Of a stretch of DNA of 64,000 nucleotides, positions 33,460 to 43,661 are shown piece by piece. Origin of the DNA: Paenibacillus assamensis DSM 18201 (lineage in GTDB: Bacteria > Bacillota > Bacilli > Paenibacillales > Paenibacillaceae); the NCBI RefSeq assembly GCF_000422445.1, contig NZ_AULU01000018.1, positions 28,848 through 92,847 on the forward strand. Direction: 5' to 3'. Each line of letters opens with the position of its first letter. The first letter of the stretch is position 1. Made by a program: the position numbers and the translations under genes. The notes under the pieces are model-generated. The model made no database searches, was not told where the DNA came from, and saw nothing but the letters and a program-made list of their open reading frames with translations.

Positions 33460-35271
33460 ATGTGGAATATAACGAAGCATTGGTTTTGGTATGACTGGAT
33501 GTTTTTTTTCGTTCGATCAGTAAGCTTGTTAAGCATTTCCATAGGCACACTAGTAAATCAATTACCACTTTCTGTGCCATCATGGTTCATCATCTTTACT
33601 GCCATTTTGACCATTTCGATACCATTCCTTATCCAGCAATTCAGTAAGAAATGGTATCTGTTCTCGGAAATTGTACTAACTGGTTCATTTTGTATGTATC
33701 TTACTTCTTATGAACCACAGCTATCTTGGCAATTTGTCATATTTGCATTTGTAATTGGATTTTACAGTGACAGAAGCAATTATATGTGGGCAGCACTGCC
33801 CACTATCTTTATCATCCCTGGTTTCAACGCATGGCAGATTAACGAGCCTATTGAAGTTATTATTTTCAACTATATGTTTAATCATGGTGCAGTATTTGCC
33901 CTTGGCTATGCCTTTCAGGTGCTTGCCTTAAACCATAAACAGAGTCGAATTATTCAAGAGCAGAAAAAAGTACTGGAGCAGCACATTAATCAGATCGAGG
34001 AACTTACCCTGAAAGAGGAGCGGAACCGACTGTCACATGAATTGCATGACACGATCGGCCATACGCTCACCTCACTAATCGTAGGCATGGAATCGTTAAA
34101 GACGTCCTTCCCTTCCAATCAAAGCGAGCGAATAGATACCCTTGTCGAATTGGCCCGTAATGGGCTGGATAATATTCGCCAGCATCTGCATCATTTGTCC
34201 GTAACGCCAATGAGCCAATCTTTAACGGATTCTTTGCAACAGCTTATCGAAGAGTTCACGAAAGCGACTGGGGTAACCGTGAACTTCCGCACGTTCGGAA
34301 ATGAAGTTTCGATTACGAAACAGATAAGTTTCTGCTTGTATCGCTGTCTCCAAGAATCGCTCACCAACGCTGTTCGACACGGGCAAGCGAGCACGATACA
34401 AGTTCAATTATTTTATGATAATCAGCAACTACGCTTGCAAATTGAAGATAACGGCATTGGCATGGAACAAGTACGATACGGCTTCGGGTTATCCGGAATG
34501 AAGGAACGTTTAGATGAATGCACAGGCAGTCTAGCTGTACATTCTCGCTCTAATGAAGGAACGGTCATTATCTGTACACTCCCTGTAAAAGTAGAAGCTG
34601 TACACTCAAGAATTCGACTCCTACTCGTCGATGATCAATCTATTATTACGGAAAGTTTGCAGCGCATTCTGGAACAACAGCCTGACCTCAAAGTTATTGG
34701 AACAGCCGACAACGGTCAGCAAGCTTTAGAACGATGTGCGCTCGATCAGCCTGACCTTGTACTTATGGACGTTCGCATGCCAGAAATGGATGGTATCGAA
34801 GCGCTGCGTGAAATGAAACAGCGCTGGCCTCAAATGAAAGTTGTTTTACTGACCACATTTGAAGATGTGTCGCAAGCTGTCAAATCGATAGAGCTTGGTG
34901 CAGAAGGATATATGCTTAAGTCGATTCATCCGCGAGACTTAATCGAGGCAATAAAGCTTATTCATAGCGGAGGAACATGGATTGATCAGAACATTACCGT
35001 TCAAGTGTTCGAGGAGATGAAGCGCCAACGGGAACAGTTAGGTAATCAAAATTATTCCCCGGAAAATAATCCGTATGGAATTACGAAACGAGAGTTAGAA
35101 ATTTTGCAGCATTTAAGCAACGGATTGCGCTACAAATCAATTGCAGCCAAGTTATTTTTGTCGGAAGGAACGATACGGAACTATTGCTCCACGCTCTATT
35201 CCAAGCTCGGAGTCAGCAATCGAGAAGATGCGATTGAGAAGGCACGTACAGAGGGACTAGGATTGCATTAA
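33460..35271 (+). CDS. Histidine kinase fused to its NarL-type response regulator in one chain
   Basis: The 603-residue protein has five or six membrane helices (about 10-155), a coiled linker, a HisKA_3 domain (NRLSHELHDTIGHTLTSL, His 193), a HATPase domain (CLQESLTNAVRHG; GLSGMKERLDE), a receiver domain from about residue 384 (IRLLLVDDQSIITESL; acceptor Asp near 437 in LMDVRMPEMDG) and a C-terminal LuxR-type helix-turn-helix (ITKRELEILQHLSNGL; LSEGTIRNYCSTLYSKLGV). Normally these are two proteins. The combined length equals a DesK-type kinase plus a NarL regulator, and no stop or start separates them. A membrane-bound DNA-binding regulator would result. Confidence 0.88.
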   Translation: MWNITKHWFWYDWMFFFVRSVSLLSISIGTLVNQLPLSVPSWFIIFTAILTISIPFLIQQFSKKWYLFSEIVLTGSFCMYLTSYEPQLSWQFVIFAFVIGFYSDRSNYMWAALPTIFIIPGFNAWQINEPIEVIIFNYMFNHGAVFALGYAFQVLALNHKQSRIIQEQKKVLEQHINQIEELTLKEERNRLSHELHDTIGHTLTSLIVGMESLKTSFPSNQSERIDTLVELARNGLDNIRQHLHHLSVTPMSQSLTDSLQQLIEEFTKATGVTVNFRTFGNEVSITKQISFCLYRCLQESLTNAVRHGQASTIQVQLFYDNQQLRLQIEDNGIGMEQVRYGFGLSGMKERLDECTGSLAVHSRSNEGTVIICTLPVKVEAVHSRIRLLLVDDQSIITESLQRILEQQPDLKVIGTADNGQQALERCALDQPDLVLMDVRMPEMDGIEALREMKQRWPQMKVVLLTTFEDVSQAVKSIELGAEGYMLKSIHPRDLIEAIKLIHSGGTWIDQNITVQVFEEMKRQREQLGNQNYSPENNPYGITKRELEILQHLSNGLRYKSIAAKLFLSEGTIRNYCSTLYSKLGVSNREDAIEKARTEGLGLH

Positions 35272-35401
35272 AAAGTATCTACATAAAAATCAATGATGCT
35301 CCCCGCCGTATATCCCATTTAAAAACGACGATAGCGTATTTTCATAATTACAAGCCATTGGCATGTCATTTTTCAGCATCTAACATCATAATCACACACA
35401 T

Positions 35402-35434
35402 AAAGACCGCTCCATATTACATGGAACGGTCTTT
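35402..35434. terminator. Bidirectional terminator-like hairpin
   Basis: AAAGACCG (35402-35409) pairs with CGGTCTTT (35427-35434), with an inner CCAT/ATGG stem, between convergent genes. The T-run is short on both sides. Confidence 0.6.
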
Positions 35435-35477
35435 GGTCTATATTTAATATTAATCTAGCGCCCATGTAACATATTAC

Positions 35478-36344
35478 TTATTTTTCCATTTTCTCATATA
35501 GGAATGATTCACCATTGCGGTAGAACCGTGGATCGTAAATACCAATATGCTTGTCGTCGTTCACGACGACAACAAAAGGCGACCATTCATACAACGTCTT
35601 CGCTTCTGGATTCACCACAAACAGTTGCTCAAGGCTAACGCTCTCATCTGATGTCAGCTCCACTTGAAGCTTCGGCTCGCTGAATACGGTCGTTCTGCTA
35701 ATGTAGACTTTGTCATTTTCTTTGCCGATAATTTGGAACTGCCCCGGAATAAAGCCTGCTGATAAGGCAAACTCATCATATTGCTTGGCATATTGTTGAT
35801 GAATCACATAACCTTGCACCGATTGGCTCATAAGATGAACGATCATCAAGGCCCATACCCATTTAAACACGCGTGATGACGATACATTACGCTTATACCG
35901 AACAAGCAGCCAGCCGACCAGCATAATGATCCAGAACATAAAGTCTATAATCGGAATCGTCCCAAACGTAACCCGTATTGAAGAGAACGGTTCCAAATAT
36001 CCAGTACCCCATGCATTAAATAAATCACTCGTGTTATGAATAAACACGGCTAGCAAGGCCATCGCAAACAACTTCCAGTCCTTCACCCTAAACAGCAGCC
36101 AACTCACGATTGACAACAAGGCCGCCCATATAGGTACAAGAAACACAGAGTGAGTAATGCCCCGATGCCACATTTGATAGCGTCCTGCTGTGTCCCACCA
36201 CTGAGAAATGACATCGATATCGGGTATGTTAGAGCCTACGACTGTCGTAAGGAGCAATGCTCGTTTTTCATTTGTCGTAAATCGCTTTTTATCGACAGCT
36301 GCATATAAAGATAATCCAAATAGTGTATGTGTTATCGTATCCAT
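35478..36344 (-). CDS. YdjM/YfhP-type membrane-bound metal-dependent hydrolase
   Basis: About 288 residues. It begins MDTITHTLFGLSLY and carries NIPDIDVI and MWHRGITHSVFL, the conserved His/Asp motifs of the YdjM (LexA-binding, DUF457) family that includes Bacillus YfhP, together with four or five membrane helices and a C-terminal soluble part of about 100 residues. The conserved residues suggest metal binding, but no activity has been firmly assigned to the family. It is a single-gene unit between two hairpin terminators. Confidence 0.8.
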   Translation of the reverse strand: MDTITHTLFGLSLYAAVDKKRFTTNEKRALLLTTVVGSNIPDIDVISQWWDTAGRYQMWHRGITHSVFLVPIWAALLSIVSWLLFRVKDWKLFAMALLAVFIHNTSDLFNAWGTGYLEPFSSIRVTFGTIPIIDFMFWIIMLVGWLLVRYKRNVSSSRVFKWVWALMIVHLMSQSVQGYVIHQQYAKQYDEFALSAGFIPGQFQIIGKENDKVYISRTTVFSEPKLQVELTSDESVSLEQLFVVNPEAKTLYEWSPFVVVVNDDKHIGIYDPRFYRNGESFLYEKMEK

Positions 36345-36488
36345 TACTTATGACTCCCCCCATAAAGGTCATTGTAAGGATCGGTCAACAAAGAAGCAAT
36401 ATAGACAATCGACAATTTATTTAAAAATAAAGATAGCTCCCTGTAAAGAGCCAACGGAGACCATCATTCATCATCCACTCATCCACAC

Positions 36489-36527
36489 AAAAAAATAGCG
36501 GCACAGGAATTGTCCCGGCCGCTATTT
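36489..36527 (-). terminator. Terminator of the aminopeptidase gene
   Basis: AAATAGCGGC (36493-36502) pairs with GCCGCTATTT (36518-36527), followed on the minus strand by TTTTTTTG. Confidence 0.85.
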
Positions 36528-36530
36528 GTA

Positions 36531-37763
36531 TTATATTGCCCAGTTTCCGTTACGGAAGATAGGCACGGACGTTCCATCTTTAAGAATACCGTCAATGTTC
36601 ATTTCAGCTGAACCAATCATAAAGTCAACATGCGTAATACTTGTGTTGACGCCAGCTGCACGCAGCTCGTCCTGCGACATCTCCTTGCCGCCTTCAACGT
36701 TAAACGCATATCCACTGCCGATTGCCAAATGATTCGACGCGTTCTCATCAAACAACGTGTTATAGAACAAAATGTTAGACTCTGAAATAGGAGATTGATG
36801 CGGTACAAGCGCTACCTCACCTAGATATCTAGCTCCTTCATCCGTATTCACAAGCTGCTCAAGAATACTTTGACCTTGCTCTGCTTCTACCTTCACGATA
36901 CGGCCCTTCTCGAACGTAAGCTTGAAGTTATCAATTAAGTTGCCACCATAGCTAAGCGGCTTCGTACTGGACACGTAGCCATCCACACCATCGCGATAAG
37001 GCACAGTGAACACTTCTTCTGTCGGCATATTCGCCATGAAGTTCACCTTCTGCTCATTCGTGCTGCTCGCTCCTACCCATAGATGCTTCTCTGGAAGCTC
37101 AATCATCAGGTCAGTGCCTGGCGCTGTATAGTGAAGTTTGTGGAAATGGTTCTCGTTCAAAATATCAACCTTCGCATGAAGGTTGTTGTTATGTGCTTCC
37201 CACGCTTGAACCGGGTCTTCATGATGAAGACGAACGGAATCGAAAATAGCAGCCCATAACTGTTCCACCGCCTGCTCCGCAGATGCGTTAGGGAATACTT
37301 TCTCAGCCCACGCCTTAGAAGATGCCGCTACCACCGTCCAGCTCACTTTGTCAGACTGAATAAATTGACGATACTTTGTCAACGCTTGACCGGATGCCTT
37401 TTGGAAGTTCCCGATTCGTTGTGGATCAATACCTTTCAATAAGTCTGGATTGGACGAAACAATCGAAATGAATGCCGCACGCTTGTCCAGAAACGCATCA
37501 CGCTTTGCCACTTCCCAAGCTGGGTAACTTGTAAACACTTCATCTGATGCTTTTTCATACTTCAAGCGAGACAACATTTCATCTGTCCATTCGACATGGA
37601 CATTGCTTGCACCCGCTTCATAAGCTTTAGCTGCCACTAGGCGAGCCAATGGAGCTGACTCAAGCGTACTATTCACGACCACCTCTTGTCCTTGCTGAAC
37701 GTTAACGCCTACTTTCACAATCAATTCCGCATATTTTTCAAGATTTTGCTCGAACTGTGTCAT
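36531..37763 (-). CDS. ampS: M29-family metallo-aminopeptidase (AmpS/aminopeptidase T-like)
   Basis: The 410-residue cytoplasmic enzyme begins FEQNLEKYAELIVKVGVNVQ as M29 aminopeptidases do. Conserved stretches of the C-terminal metal site include GDVALVPHQSP-like GEVALVPHQSPIS, NHLAIGSGYAFNVEGG and ITHVDFMIGSAEMNIDG. These enzymes remove N-terminal residues with broad specificity using two divalent metals. Length is typical. AAAAGGAGAATGACCAATG shows a good ribosome binding site. It is monocistronic. Confidence 0.9.
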   Translation of the reverse strand: MTQFEQNLEKYAELIVKVGVNVQQGQEVVVNSTLESAPLARLVAAKAYEAGASNVHVEWTDEMLSRLKYEKASDEVFTSYPAWEVAKRDAFLDKRAAFISIVSSNPDLLKGIDPQRIGNFQKASGQALTKYRQFIQSDKVSWTVVAASSKAWAEKVFPNASAEQAVEQLWAAIFDSVRLHHEDPVQAWEAHNNNLHAKVDILNENHFHKLHYTAPGTDLMIELPEKHLWVGASSTNEQKVNFMANMPTEEVFTVPYRDGVDGYVSSTKPLSYGGNLIDNFKLTFEKGRIVKVEAEQGQSILEQLVNTDEGARYLGEVALVPHQSPISESNILFYNTLFDENASNHLAIGSGYAFNVEGGKEMSQDELRAAGVNTSITHVDFMIGSAEMNIDGILKDGTSVPIFRNGNWAI

Positions 37764-37866
37764 TGGTCATTCTCCTTTTATGTAAGTGAAGGTTATACAT
37801 AACTTATATTGTATATGTTATTTTCCCCTTTAAGTCCAGTAATTTGACCAATAATCAAAAAAATAT

Positions 37867-37917
37867 GAAAACAAGCCCTATTCGCCTCCACGTAAGATGG
37901 TTCAACGAACAGAGCTT
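37867..37917 (-). terminator. Terminator of the first subtilase gene is not here; hairpin between aminopeptidase and subtilase 1
   Basis: On the minus strand AAGCTCTGTTCG pairs with CGAATAGGGCTT (two G-U pairs), followed by GTTTTC and a later T-run. It lies downstream of the subtilase gene that ends at 37977 and so can terminate that transcript. Confidence 0.65.
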
Positions 37918-37976
37918 GCTGTCAATTGTACGTCTAATCTTGAATGCAGAGTGAGGCTAGGAGTTCTAGTCCTTCC

Positions 37977-40265
37977 CTACTTCAAATCTTTTACCGGTTG
38001 TTGATCCAATTCATCTTCAGGCTCTTCTATCGGTTGAGCAGTAAATGTCACAGCGCTGCTGGCAGGTGAAAGAACATTTTGGCTGTTCCTTACTTTGACA
38101 GAGAATGTATACGTAGTCCCTTCTACTAAACCTTGCGCAACAAATGTAGGTGCAGCAGAGGTGCCTACTAGATCCGCATTGTTATAGATCTCATAGGTTG
38201 CTGGTCCAGCATGCGTGTTAGAATCTGTCCACGAAAGCACTGCACCACCAGCAGCATCTGCGGTAGCTGTCAAATTCGCAGGTGCAGCCAACGGACCTTC
38301 TACAGGAGCGCTACCGCCTTTTGTAAGAACGGCATTTTTACCCGATACCACTAACGCGAATGGCTGAGTGGATTGTGGAACATTGTACGCTTTAACACGA
38401 ATCGTATACTTGCCCGCTTGCGATGTATTGAAGTATACATTTTCAACGTTGTTCGCACGATCGAACGAAGCGCAGCTTGTGCTAGCCGTGTTGCTTACAA
38501 AGCAGTTTCCTTTGTACACTTGGCCAGACGGGGATACAACTTCAAGGTCAAGATCATTTACAAGCGCTTTTGTAGTCGATACAGCTGCTTGGAAATCTGA
38601 CCATACTGTAGAAATCTTCAGCGGCTGACCGCTTGCCACATCTACTGTATAAGTAGCCACATTGCCCGTACTTAGACCCGCTGTATGATCTTCATGCTGA
38701 GCTGTTACGTTCGTCGGATAGAGTGTCGCTTCAAGGTTAACACGACCCCAGCCTGTTTCACGACTGCCCCAGCCATAGCCAACATCTTGAGCGCCATTAA
38801 TGAGGGTCGCTTTTACAAGTGCAGCTGTAGGGTCAAGCTTCTTCACCGTGTTGAAATATTGACGAACGAGAGCAGCTGAACCTGCCACTGCTGGCGTTGC
38901 CATCGAAGTGCCGGACAGCGTTGCATAGTGTTGATTCGGGTTACCTGTAAGGGTTGAAATCGTAGAACGAGGAGAAATAATGCTTGTACCCGTCACTACA
39001 ACATCTGGCTTCGTACGGCCATCGAAGGTAAAGCCGCGGCTGGAGTAAGATGCAATAGAGTTAGGAGCTGTCTTAGCCAAGCTGCCTACCGTGATTGCAT
39101 TTTTCGAGGTACCTGGAGTTGCAATCGTATTGTTGCCAAAGCTCCCCGAGTTGCCTGCTGCGAACAAAACGTTGAAGTATTTGTTCTTGAAGGTATACTC
39201 GTCTACGCGTTGAGCATTCGTATTGTACGAGTTGGAGGATGCTCCCCATGAGTTCGTGTGGATTTTGGCGCCTAACGCCTCAGCTTCAGCGAACAATTGC
39301 CTTACATCACCAGGGTTAATGCCACCTCCGCCTGTGCCAAGTGCTTGTAGAACAAGCTTCGCACCTGGAGCGACACCCTTATACTTGCCACTCGACTGCT
39401 TTCCAGTACCAAGTACCGTTCCCGCTACATGCGTGCCATGTCCGCCAGGATCAGACCAGTTACCTGGGATTGCCTTGGCAATTGGAGTTACATGAAGCTG
39501 ACCCGTAAAGTCTTGGTGTACCGTAGACACGTTACCGGAGTCTAATCCACTGTCGCCAACTGCAACAATTTGTCCTGCACCAGTCAAGCCTTTTGCCCAA
39601 ACACCTGTAACTGGTGTGGAAGTGCCAATTTGTTGGTTAATAAATTCATTTGAAGTTTCATAACGTAGCTTCGTTTCGATGAAGGTAACATCTTTATCTT
39701 GCAGTAGCGTATACACTTGTTGGTCGGTAAGTGTGGCTTCTATGCTGCCATCATATACACGAACATCTTGTGGCGCAGAAGGATTAATAAGAGAAGCGAT
39801 TCTGGATTCACTGCCTGGGAATGTGGAGATCACATATTCATTCGGGATACTGTCTGGGGTAGTGAACGTCCCTACCTTCCAATCTGCTTGGAAAGGGGTA
39901 ACGCTGTATACGAGGTCACTTGTAGCAATTTGTTGTGCTTGTTGGCCATTGATTCGTACGAGGTAAGCAAAGTCTGGTAAGTAATCGCCAACGACTGCTC
40001 CATTTTTGCTCAAAAGTTCTTTAGAAGCTTGAGTAATTACATCTTTGAATTGAACGACGTACAGTGCTGATTCATTAGATTGAGCATGTTCGCTCAAGCT
40101 CTGTTGTTGAGGGAGGTCTTGAAGATTCACATCTCCTGTCTTCAAATATAGAGTACGAGAGAGAGAGGGACTTGGCTCGGCGGCAAAACCATTTGACTGG
40201 AACACGGGAGCAAACAGGCTCAGTGTAAGTGCAATCGATAGACCCATAGCAAGCTTTCTTTTCAT
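37977..40265 (-). CDS. Secreted S8-family subtilase with fibronectin type III domain, KP43-like
   Basis: About 762 residues: a signal peptide (MKRKLAMGLSIALTLSLF), a propeptide-like region (YVVQFKDVITQASKELL, to about residue 190), a subtilisin catalytic domain with Asp in VAVGDSGLDSG, His in GGHGTHVAGTVLGTG, oxyanion Asn in FAAGNSG and Ser in LSGTSMATPAVAG, a beta-barrel region (LKISTVWSDFQAAVS to FALVVSGKN) like that of KP43 proteases, and an FN3 domain (about 670-750). ATG at 40265 has GGAGG at proper spacing. Paralogue of the next gene. Function: extracellular protein degradation. Confidence 0.92.
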   Translation of the reverse strand: MKRKLAMGLSIALTLSLFAPVFQSNGFAAEPSPSLSRTLYLKTGDVNLQDLPQQQSLSEHAQSNESALYVVQFKDVITQASKELLSKNGAVVGDYLPDFAYLVRINGQQAQQIATSDLVYSVTPFQADWKVGTFTTPDSIPNEYVISTFPGSESRIASLINPSAPQDVRVYDGSIEATLTDQQVYTLLQDKDVTFIETKLRYETSNEFINQQIGTSTPVTGVWAKGLTGAGQIVAVGDSGLDSGNVSTVHQDFTGQLHVTPIAKAIPGNWSDPGGHGTHVAGTVLGTGKQSSGKYKGVAPGAKLVLQALGTGGGGINPGDVRQLFAEAEALGAKIHTNSWGASSNSYNTNAQRVDEYTFKNKYFNVLFAAGNSGSFGNNTIATPGTSKNAITVGSLAKTAPNSIASYSSRGFTFDGRTKPDVVVTGTSIISPRSTISTLTGNPNQHYATLSGTSMATPAVAGSAALVRQYFNTVKKLDPTAALVKATLINGAQDVGYGWGSRETGWGRVNLEATLYPTNVTAQHEDHTAGLSTGNVATYTVDVASGQPLKISTVWSDFQAAVSTTKALVNDLDLEVVSPSGQVYKGNCFVSNTASTSCASFDRANNVENVYFNTSQAGKYTIRVKAYNVPQSTQPFALVVSGKNAVLTKGGSAPVEGPLAAPANLTATADAAGGAVLSWTDSNTHAGPATYEIYNNADLVGTSAAPTFVAQGLVEGTTYTFSVKVRNSQNVLSPASSAVTFTAQPIEEPEDELDQQPVKDLK

Positions 40266-40648
40266 ACACATACCTCCAACATATTAAATTTGAACTTTCA
40301 AAATGGAACAACTATAAAACTAGTGAAACTAATCAGAAACTTTTCAATCCACCACCTTTCCACAAAAACCATTTAATGGGGTATAGCTTGTTTAGAATCA
40401 TACCTGTTATTTCTCACTAGATCAATAGGTTTTATCAAATTTATTTTTGTTCACCGGTAACCCTTATATATCAAGGGATTATGAATATGTTAAGCTATTA
40501 ACACTTCCTCATGACTACTTATTTCGATAGAGGAACACAAGAATACAACCTAGTTCTGACTCCTACATTCCATGCATAATGCCATCTATTATTTATTATA
40601 CATCGTTCTATTTAAAGCTAAAAAAAGAGAGTCCTTACTACCAAAATG

Positions 40649-40700
40649 AAAACAAGCATCCCAACGCGCAATGAGTAGCGATAACAGGATGCTTGTTTTT
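40649..40700. terminator. Terminator of subtilase 2
   Basis: AAAACAAGCATCC (40649-40661) pairs with GGATGCTTGTTTT (40687-40699), with T-runs on both sides. The surrounding 40272-40831 space otherwise shows no gene; it holds the promoter region of subtilase 1. Confidence 0.8.
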
Positions 40701-40831
40701 AACATGACACCATCATACGAATTCTATTAATCCATTAAGCCATTGTCTGCTTTCAGTAATTTTTCGCTAACATAGATCGAACAATTAATAACAATGCTGC
40801 TAACGTAACGTGTTTCAAACTTACCCTGCTG

Positions 40832-43219
40832 TTAATTCACTTTACTCCACAACGCAGGGACATTAGGCGGCTCCCATCCCACTAACGATACGTGGGCTTG
40901 GCGGGCACGATACGTAACATTGCTATAAGTAACGAGATCATTTACTTTATATTGCTGTCCTGCTTTCCACGGCGCTGTGACTGGATCGGGATGGATTGGA
41001 CCTGTTTCAATGGTTACACTCATTGGGATACTATCAGGGGATACGAGCGTTCCAGCTCGGACTTTAACGGTAAAGTTGTATGTCGTACCTGCTTGTAACT
41101 GATTAATAACAGCAGATGTAGTAGTTGAAGTCGCCACCAGCTGATTGCTGCTGTAAACTTCATACGTTGGGGCACTTGCATGAGGATTCGTGTCGTCCCA
41201 TGTCAAAGTAACACTATTTTGCGTCTGCGCAGTCACTCTTACATTTGTCGGAGCTTGCAGTTCGATCGGCTGGGTAACGCCGCCTGCACTTAATGCTGCA
41301 TTGCTACCAGAAACGACAAGAGCAAATGGCTGAGCTGCTTGAGGAATGTTATAGCCTTTAATTTTAACGGTATACGCTCCAGCTGCTGCTGTATGGAAAT
41401 AAACATTTTCTACATTGTTAATACGGTCGAAAGCTGCACAGCTCGAACTCGCATTATTGCTGACAAAACAGTTTCCTTTGAATACTTCGCCTGTTGGGGA
41501 AGTAACCTCTAAATCAAGATCGTTAACAAGCGCCTTTGAGGATTGAACAGCAGCTTGGTAATCGGTCCATACCGTAGAAATCTTTAGTGGTTGACCTGCT
41601 CCCACTGTCAGGGTATAGATCTTTTCTTCACCCGTTTGAATACCGGTTGTATGATCTTCGTGCTGCGCCTTAATGCCATTCGTTGGGTACAAGGAAGCTT
41701 CTAAATCAACTTGGCCCCATCCTGTTTCACGGCTGCCCCAACCAAATCCAACGTCCTTAGCACCGTTAATCAACGTTGCTTTTATTAGTGCAGAAGTCGG
41801 ATCAACCTGTTTCACATCAATAAAATGTTGTCGAACGATTGCAGTTGCCCCCGCTACAGCAGGTGTAGCCATCGAAGTTCCAGACATCGTCGTATAATTA
41901 GCATCTGGAACAGCAGGTCGATTAGACAGCGAAGAACGCGGTGAAATAATACTGCTTCCTGTTACAGCAAGATCCGGCTTTACTCGTCCATCAAAAGCAT
42001 ACCCTCGACTCGAAGTAGGTGACATGCCATTTGACGTTTTAAGCATATTCGCCACTGAAATAGAGTTTTTGGAAGTAGCAGGTGTAGCCACCGTATTGGG
42101 ACCGCTTCCAGAGTTTCCTGCTGCAAATAGAACATTAAATTTCTTATTAGCAAATGTATACTCATCTACCTGTACAGCAAAGCTATTGTAGGTATTCACA
42201 AGAGCTCCCCATGAATTTGTATGAATACTGGCTCCATTGCTTTGTGCTTGTCCAAACAACGTTCTCAAGTCTCCCGGACAAATGCTGCGTCCGCAGCCAA
42301 CTGCTTGAAATATCAGCTTGGCCCCTGGCGCAATTCCTTTATATTGCCCATTCGACAATGCCCCAGTACCTAGTACAGTACCAGCCACATGTGTTCCATG
42401 CCCATCAAGATCAGACCAGTTTCCTGGTGTGGCTACAGCGAATGGAGTCGTTTGCAGTTGACCTTGGAAATCGGCATGCATAGTAGAGAGATTACCGGTA
42501 TCCAAGCCAGTATCGGCAACAGCGACTACTTGCCCCGTTCCTGTAAGACCACGGCTCCACATTCCATTAGGGGTAGAGGCTTTTACTTGATTTGCAATAA
42601 AGTCATTGGACACATCCGTTTGCAGCTTCGGCTCGATATACGTTACATCTTCTGTCTGGATGAGAGCTTGAATGTGTGCGTCCGTCAATGTCGCCTCGAT
42701 GACACCTTTGTTAACGGTCAGTTGTTGAGGAGCAATCGTTTGGATGAATGCAGCTACACGTGCTTCACTGCCTTTGAAAGTGGATATGACAAATTGATTC
42801 GGGATGCTGTCGGTGGAAGCGAAGGTTCCTTCTTTCCAAGTAGGCTGATAACGGGAAACGCTGTATACGAGGTTGCTAGTGGATAGTTGACTTGCCTGTC
42901 CATCTGTCATGCGAACGAGGTAAGCGAAATCCGGGAGGTAATCACCTATTTCAACACCATGCTGTGTAAGTAATTGCTTCGATTCATTCGTAATCACGTC
43001 CTTGAACTGGACAATGTACATGTTAGGAGATTGTGAAGATTCATGAAGCATTTCTTGTGGGGGCGAAGTTTCCCTTAGGTCAATTTGACCTGTCTTCAGG
43101 TACAACGTTCGAGCAGATTCACTTCCTGGCTCTGCATAGCCTACCGGTTGGAATGCTGGTGTTAGAAGACTAAATGAGAGCATCATAGATAAGCCGATGA
43201 CGAGCTTCCTCTTCATCAT
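40832..43219 (-). CDS. Secreted S8-family subtilase with FN3 and chitin-binding (CBM5/12) domains
   Basis: About 795 residues. Signal peptide and propeptide resemble those of the neighbouring paralogue. Catalytic residues are intact: Asp in VAVADTGLDTGN, His in DGHGTHVAGTVLGTG, Asn in FAAGNSGSG, Ser in MSGTSMATPAVAG. After the KP43-like barrel come an FN3 domain (about 645-735) and a C-terminal carbohydrate-binding module of type 5/12 (APWKAGQQYKVNDLVTY, then VSLVGWEPPNVPALW) absent from the paralogue. The module should target the protease to chitin-containing surfaces such as fungal walls or arthropod cuticle. AAAGGAG precedes the ATG pair. Confidence 0.92.
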   Translation of the reverse strand: MMKRKLVIGLSMMLSFSLLTPAFQPVGYAEPGSESARTLYLKTGQIDLRETSPPQEMLHESSQSPNMYIVQFKDVITNESKQLLTQHGVEIGDYLPDFAYLVRMTDGQASQLSTSNLVYSVSRYQPTWKEGTFASTDSIPNQFVISTFKGSEARVAAFIQTIAPQQLTVNKGVIEATLTDAHIQALIQTEDVTYIEPKLQTDVSNDFIANQVKASTPNGMWSRGLTGTGQVVAVADTGLDTGNLSTMHADFQGQLQTTPFAVATPGNWSDLDGHGTHVAGTVLGTGALSNGQYKGIAPGAKLIFQAVGCGRSICPGDLRTLFGQAQSNGASIHTNSWGALVNTYNSFAVQVDEYTFANKKFNVLFAAGNSGSGPNTVATPATSKNSISVANMLKTSNGMSPTSSRGYAFDGRVKPDLAVTGSSIISPRSSLSNRPAVPDANYTTMSGTSMATPAVAGATAIVRQHFIDVKQVDPTSALIKATLINGAKDVGFGWGSRETGWGQVDLEASLYPTNGIKAQHEDHTTGIQTGEEKIYTLTVGAGQPLKISTVWTDYQAAVQSSKALVNDLDLEVTSPTGEVFKGNCFVSNNASSSCAAFDRINNVENVYFHTAAAGAYTVKIKGYNIPQAAQPFALVVSGSNAALSAGGVTQPIELQAPTNVRVTAQTQNSVTLTWDDTNPHASAPTYEVYSSNQLVATSTTTSAVINQLQAGTTYNFTVKVRAGTLVSPDSIPMSVTIETGPIHPDPVTAPWKAGQQYKVNDLVTYSNVTYRARQAHVSLVGWEPPNVPALWSKVN

Positions 43220-43407
43220 ATGGATTCTCCTTTATGATTATATAGTTGTGGATTCTAGTACGTCTCCTATATTAGCTTCTCGATCCCCTTTCGATGAGAT
43301 TAACAATTACTGGACAATGGCTTATTTTGATAATAACCTGCATTGATCTGATGATCAACAAAAATTATTACATGTTAGTAATCTAAATAAACGAGACAGG
43401 ACTTAAG

Positions 43408-43421
43408 TGTAAGCGCTTTAA
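43408..43421. promoter_or_regulatory. Candidate catabolite-response element (cre)
   Basis: TGTAAGCGCTTTAA matches the CcpA cre pattern TGWAARCGYTWNCW in all but one position. It lies between the subtilase 2 gene (about 190 bases upstream of its ATG) and the AraC gene. The rest of 43220-43661 shows no gene. Confidence 0.45.
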
Positions 43422-43661
43422 TAAAAATAATTTCGTGATAAAAGTAACAATTTTGTCACCTTCATTATGTCGCCTACAGAAAACAAGTAGTTTCTTCGTG
43501 TTTACATCTGTTTTACCATGAAAAGAATGGCGTATTGATCACCATGTCTCTAAGTGAATAGAATGAAACGCACGCATGAGGATATAATCGTTCAAAGCAA
43601 AGATGCTGAAGCATCTTGCTTATGGACACATAAAAATTTGTTTACATAAAGGAGTATGTAT

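Noticed and set aside
42389..42886. A 165-codon plus-strand ORF within the second subtilase.
   Set aside because: The minus strand encodes the subtilase catalytic Asp/His region here; the ORF is a shadow.
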